DNA of 64,000 nucleotides from Citrobacter arsenatis (GTDB lineage Bacteria; Pseudomonadota; Gammaproteobacteria; Enterobacterales; Enterobacteriaceae), in contig NZ_CP037864.1 in assembly GCF_004353845.1 (NCBI RefSeq), positions 3,162,001 through 3,226,000 on the forward strand, given 5' to 3'. The position numbers were made by a program, and so were the translations under genes. Positions within the stretch are counted from its first letter, which is position 1. Every line of letters begins with the position of its first letter. This document shows positions 60,935 through 64,000 of this stretch, piece by piece. Below the pieces are notes generated by a model. The model was not told the origin of the DNA. It searched no databases and saw only the letters and a list, made by a program, of their open reading frames with translations.

Positions 60935-61801
60935 GTGGCTGTTGCGCAATGTCCCGCATCGTGCGGAGAACTTATCCAGGGCTGGATTCTGGGCAGTGAG
61001 AAACTGGTCTCCTGCCCGGTCGAATGGTATAGCACCGTTGAGGTCAGTTCAGGCTCACCGCTGACAGATGAACGTCCACTTTCGCGGGCAATGGTTGACA
61101 GGTTATTGCAGCACTGGCAATACCCGGCGCATCTAAGCCAGGATATCCGAATAGATGTTCAGTCAACCATTCCCGTCGCTAAAGGAATGGCGAGCAGCAC
61201 TGCGGATATTGCCGCCACGGCTATCGCCACGGCGCATCATCTGGGTCATCAACTGGACGAACCGTTACTGGCGCAGCTTTGTGTTTCGCTGGAACCGACC
61301 GACAGCACCGTTTTTCGTAAGCTTACTCTTTTCGATCATAACAACGCCTCCACGCAAATTTCCTGTGAAGCTCAGCCTCAGCTCGATCTGCTGGTTCTCG
61401 AAAGTCCGGAAACATTACGTACCGCGGATTATCACCGTATTCCACGTCATTCCGGTTTGCAAGCGGGAGCAGCGGCCCTCAAACGGGCATGGGAAAAAGT
61501 ACAAGAAGCCTGTATCAGCCAAAATCCTTACCGCCTGGGAGAAGCCGCTACGCTTAGCGCGATCGCCAGCCAGTTACTGTTACCTAAACCGGATTTTGAT
61601 TCACTGTTAGCGCTGGTAGAAGAATGTGATTTATACGGCGTAAACGTCGCGCACAGCGGTAGCGTAGTCGGGCTGATGCTGGACAGAAAGCGTCATGATG
61701 TGGATTACATAAAATGGATGCTGGTGCAGAAAAAACTGACGGCTCACTGGCCGGAGCAGCATTTGTTACGGATGGTCACGGGCGGGGTCAAATTGCAATA
61801 A
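60935..61801 (+). CDS. pduX: L-threonine kinase PduX
   Basis: GHMP-family kinase making L-threonine O-3-phosphate, the precursor of the aminopropanol linker of B12; links the pdu operon to cobalamin synthesis. 288 residues from GTG at 60935 (AVAQCPASCGELIQGWILGSEK shown by its core CPASCGELIQGW). ATP motif IPVAKGMASSTADIAATA near 84. The start follows AAGGTGA; an in-frame TGA at 60893 with no ATG in between rules out the longer N-terminus given for Salmonella (300). Last gene of the operon. Confidence 0.95.
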   Translation: MAVAQCPASCGELIQGWILGSEKLVSCPVEWYSTVEVSSGSPLTDERPLSRAMVDRLLQHWQYPAHLSQDIRIDVQSTIPVAKGMASSTADIAATAIATAHHLGHQLDEPLLAQLCVSLEPTDSTVFRKLTLFDHNNASTQISCEAQPQLDLLVLESPETLRTADYHRIPRHSGLQAGAAALKRAWEKVQEACISQNPYRLGEAATLSAIASQLLLPKPDFDSLLALVEECDLYGVNVAHSGSVVGLMLDRKRHDVDYIKWMLVQKKLTAHWPEQHLLRMVTGGVKLQ

Positions 61802-61824
61802 GGGTCGCCGCACCGCAGCGACCC
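61802..61824. terminator. Hairpin between convergent pduX and yeeX
   Basis: GGGTCGC (61802-61808) pairs with GCGACCC (61818-61824) immediately after the pduX stop. No T run follows on the plus strand and only TTATTG on the minus strand, so it is a weak terminator at best. Confidence 0.45.
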
Positions 61825-61841
61825 GAACAAGCATAAAATCG

Positions 61842-62177
61842 TTACTCGGCTTTCGCTTCGGTGTTTTTCACTTCGCCCATCGCTTTCAGCTTTTTAGAGA
61901 TATCGCGACGCTCTTTCGAGATCTCGGCGTTTTTGATGATGTAGTCATCAACACGGTCTTCATAATCGCTTTTCATGCTGGCAATAATGCCCTGAATCGC
62001 TTCCACGCTCATACCAGGCTTGATGTAGTCGCTCAGGTTGTCCAACAGCAGAACGCGTTTCTGGTTGTCACGGATCTTTTTCTCAACGTCCTGAATTTCA
62101 CGTTGCAATTTGTTTTTACGACGGAACAGACGAACAAATTCCAGCACGTCCTGGAAAGAAGGCTTGGTAGTTTCCAT
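61842..62177 (-). CDS. yeeX: DUF496 coiled-coil protein YeeX
   Basis: Small conserved cytosolic protein of unknown function, 111 residues (E. coli 109), largely helical and charged with heptad-like text LRREIQDVEKKIRDNQKRVLL-type. The start at 62177 gives METTKPSFQDVLEFVRLFRR, the family N-terminus, with AGGGGTGTAAAA upstream. In E. coli it is next to yeeA, as here. Confidence 0.95.
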   Translation of the reverse strand: METTKPSFQDVLEFVRLFRRKNKLQREIQDVEKKIRDNQKRVLLLDNLSDYIKPGMSVEAIQGIIASMKSDYEDRVDDYIIKNAEISKERRDISKKLKAMGEVKNTEAKAE

Positions 62178-62415
62178 TTTTACACCCCTGATAATGTGAG
62201 ATTCGGATTCGTTAAAACAACGGCTAAAGTGGGTCAACATTACTTTCATGCCCGCCATACTTCAAGTTGCATCTGCATCGACAATGCATGGTTGAAACCT
62301 GAATTATCGAGGGTAAAGCCATTGCAGTTACCAATGGTTTTAGCCTTTTTCAGTATCATACCTCTAATCTTTGCTGAATCGAAGCAGCAGTAGAACCTAT
62401 CGCCTCATCTGCTCT

Positions 62416-63474
62416 TTATTTGCGCAGCGCACGACAGATTAAATGCGAGAGCAACTCCAGCTGTCGCGCCATTTCCATGTTCAACCAAACGTAGCCGTGA
62501 ATGGGCGTTTCTGCGACATTATCGCCTTTATGCTCAGCAATGAGCTGACGCAACTCCGCCACGGTGTCATTGAGTTTTTCCGTATTGGCAAGCACCGGCT
62601 GCGGATTACCTTCATACAAAGCGTGGGTTATGGTCAGTAGGGCCTGCTGCGTCCTGAGTTGAGTTTCACGAAGAGTATGCGCATTCAGCATGACAAAGTG
62701 ACTGGTACGGCTGGCCCAAAGCGCATTAATTTGCAGCTCAAGCATGCAGACCAGATTACGGTTAACCGTTTGAATAGCCTCAAAAATTGATTTTTGAATA
62801 CGGGTTTCTTTACTGGCGGGAACGATGAGTCCGCGCATTTTGACAACGTCGCTTAAGAGCTGCTGTAAATGCTTTTCAAGCCGCGGTTGCTCAAGCAAAT
62901 TAGGGGATAGCGCGGCCTGATACACCCGATTGTACCCCGTTACGCAATGTGCCAGTTGGATACGCCAGTGTATGAATGCCCGCTGCGGCCAGATGCCGGT
63001 AAACAGCATCGCCAGTAATGAACCCAAAATAACGTCGCCACCGCGCCATAACGCGGTATTCATATCCCCGGCGGGTGCGCCCACAACGACAGCAAGCGTG
63101 ATGCCAATCAGCAGCGCCTGATACGGCCTTTTACCTAACGCCAGCCAGCCGCAGAGAAACATTGCCACGGCGCACCATATCAGCATTAGTGGAAGTGAAA
63201 AAAGCTCCAGACGCAGGGCAATCAGCCCAAGAACCGATCCCAGGATCGTTCCGCCAATACGTTCAAAAGCTCTGGGAACAACGTTACCCCAAAAAGAAAT
63301 TGGCCCCATAATCACCACCAGCGTGATCAGAGGCCATGTTCCTTCAGGGATGTTTAACAGGCGTACCAACAGAAAAGTAAGCAGAAACGCCAGCGCAATG
63401 CGAATACCATGCACCACACGATAATGACGATACAAACGAATTTCAAAAGGACTCAGCGACTTATCTGCACGCAC
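62416..63474 (-). CDS. yeeA: FUSC-family inner-membrane protein YeeA
   Basis: Predicted membrane protein of the aromatic acid exporter / FUSC family, substrate unknown. 352 residues as in E. coli: N-terminal membrane block with about six segments (IRIALAFLLTFLLVRLL; VIMGPISFWGNVVPRAFERI) and a C-terminal helical cytosolic domain. Ends in LLSHLICRALRK. The 237-base gap to yeeX holds nothing recognised. Confidence 0.94.
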   Translation of the reverse strand: MRADKSLSPFEIRLYRHYRVVHGIRIALAFLLTFLLVRLLNIPEGTWPLITLVVIMGPISFWGNVVPRAFERIGGTILGSVLGLIALRLELFSLPLMLIWCAVAMFLCGWLALGKRPYQALLIGITLAVVVGAPAGDMNTALWRGGDVILGSLLAMLFTGIWPQRAFIHWRIQLAHCVTGYNRVYQAALSPNLLEQPRLEKHLQQLLSDVVKMRGLIVPASKETRIQKSIFEAIQTVNRNLVCMLELQINALWASRTSHFVMLNAHTLRETQLRTQQALLTITHALYEGNPQPVLANTEKLNDTVAELRQLIAEHKGDNVAETPIHGYVWLNMEMARQLELLSHLICRALRK

Positions 63475-63560
63475 TCATGCACTCCGTCAGGGAATAGCGA
63501 AGAACAGAATTGTACCTGTTTTTACGGCGAAAACATCATCCTGATTTACACCAAAAACAG

Positions 63561-64000
63561 CTACTTCGACTGCACTGGCACGTACATTTCAATGTCCCAG
63601 TAACCGTCCTCCATGCCATTGTTCATATAAACTTCAAAGCAGGGTTTAGGAGCTATGGTGTAAGTCGTATCCTGCATCAGGCGTTCGAAGAACTGGTACC
63701 ACGGCGTCGCAAAATCGTGATTCTCAACACGTGCAACGGCTATAGCATAGTCGCCCCCCGCCAGTTCGGTGAGGATCACCCCTTCGCTGTTTTCCGGGAT
63801 CGCAAAACCTTCAGGCACAGAGACCACGGTATCACAGCGCAGTTTTTCCGCAGGAACAACGTCAGGATTGTCGTAATAAACGGCGATCCATTCCAGCGGT
63901 ACAATCTGTTTACCGTCGACCCACTTCATTAACTGCTCAAAACCCTGCTTAACCGTTTGTTCCCACGGTCCAAGCATATGGAAACCGGCAATCATGCGTT
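63561..64000 (-). CDS. sbmC: DNA gyrase inhibitor SbmC (GyrI), truncated by the window edge
   Basis: SOS-induced protein that protects gyrase from toxins such as microcin B17. The visible part runs from AGFHMLGPWEQTVKQGFEQL to GYWDIEMYVPVQSK, covering nearly the whole GyrI-like domain. Compared with E. coli (157 residues) about 10-12 N-terminal residues, the start codon and the LexA box lie beyond the window. An apparent ATG at 63995 is internal (RMIAGFH aligns with KRTVAGFH). Confidence 0.93.
   Translation of the reverse strand, partial: RMIAGFHMLGPWEQTVKQGFEQLMKWVDGKQIVPLEWIAVYYDNPDVVPAEKLRCDTVVSVPEGFAIPENSEGVILTELAGGDYAIAVARVENHDFATPWYQFFERLMQDTTYTIAPKPCFEVYMNNGMEDGYWDIEMYVPVQSK

Noticed and set aside
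60845..61824. REP-like repeat family around pduX
   Set aside because: The two hairpins flanking pduX share only short CCGCACCGCA text and no other copies were noticed in the window.
63561..63995. Complete sbmC starting at the ATG at 63995
   Set aside because: Alignment with E. coli places that Met inside the protein; the true start is beyond the window edge.
1..64000. CRISPR array, phage genes or toxin-antitoxin pair
   Set aside because: No regularly spaced repeats, phage structural genes or small paired toxin genes were found on reading the window.

Overview
The window is chromosomal DNA of an enteric bacterium of the Citrobacter/Salmonella group. Gene order follows the E. coli/Salmonella backbone (fliKLMNOPQR, rcsA, dsrB, DsrA RNA, yodD, yodC, yedI, yedA, vsr, dcm, yedJ, serU, mtfA, tRNA-Asn, erfK, ... 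yeeX, yeeA, sbmC) and proteins are very close to those of both genera. A complete cob/cbi-pdu block argues against E. coli K-12, and a complete tryptophanase operon argues against ordinary Salmonella; an indole-positive Citrobacter is the best guess (inference from gene content, not a species identification). No integrase, intact insertion sequence or CRISPR array was seen.

Layout. 1-5.4 kb: end of the flagellar fliK-fliR cluster (hook-length control, C-ring, export gate). 5.4-8.3 kb: capsule regulator rcsA with an RcsAB box, dsrB, yodD, the small RNA DsrA, yodC and yedI; yedP and dgcQ, which lie in this interval in E. coli, are absent. 8.5-12.1 kb: yedA, the Dcm methylase with its overlapping Vsr repair nuclease, and the HD-domain protein YedJ. 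12.1-13.7 kb: a very AT-rich leader and an OmpS1-like porin. 13.7-18 kb: a leftward tna operon at an unusual address (CRP site, promoter, leader peptide tnaC, Rho-type spacer, tnaA, a 15-bp hairpin, tnaB), followed on the same strand by an outer-membrane SphA/MetA-like channel gene. 18.4-20.8 kb: a SAM methyltransferase, tRNA-Ser(CGA), mtfA and tRNA-Asn(GTT). 20.9-24.4 kb: an FbpABC-type ferric-iron ABC transporter behind a probable Fur box. 24.5-25.4 kb: L,D-transpeptidase erfK.

25.5-42.3 kb is the leftward 20-gene operon cbiABCDETFGHJKLMNQOP-cobUST, mostly with overlapping stop/start codons. It is preceded by a cobalamin riboswitch and ends in a strong terminator. It encodes the oxygen-independent corrin pathway, cobalt uptake and nucleotide-loop assembly. 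42.6-44.5 kb holds the regulator pocR and the diffusion facilitator pduF. 45.0-61.8 kb is the rightward 21-gene operon pduABCDEGHJKLMNOPQSTUVWX, which builds a bacterial microcompartment for B12-dependent 1,2-propanediol breakdown. The two blocks work together: propanediol enters through PduF, PocR senses it and activates both operons, the cob operon supplies B12, and the Pdu compartment uses it. The window ends with yeeX, yeeA and a truncated sbmC.

Most of the window is well-known biology. The least described parts are the relocated tna module with its outer-membrane companion gene, the variant TnaC leader, the loss of yedP-dgcQ, and the fbpABC insertion beside tRNA-Asn.
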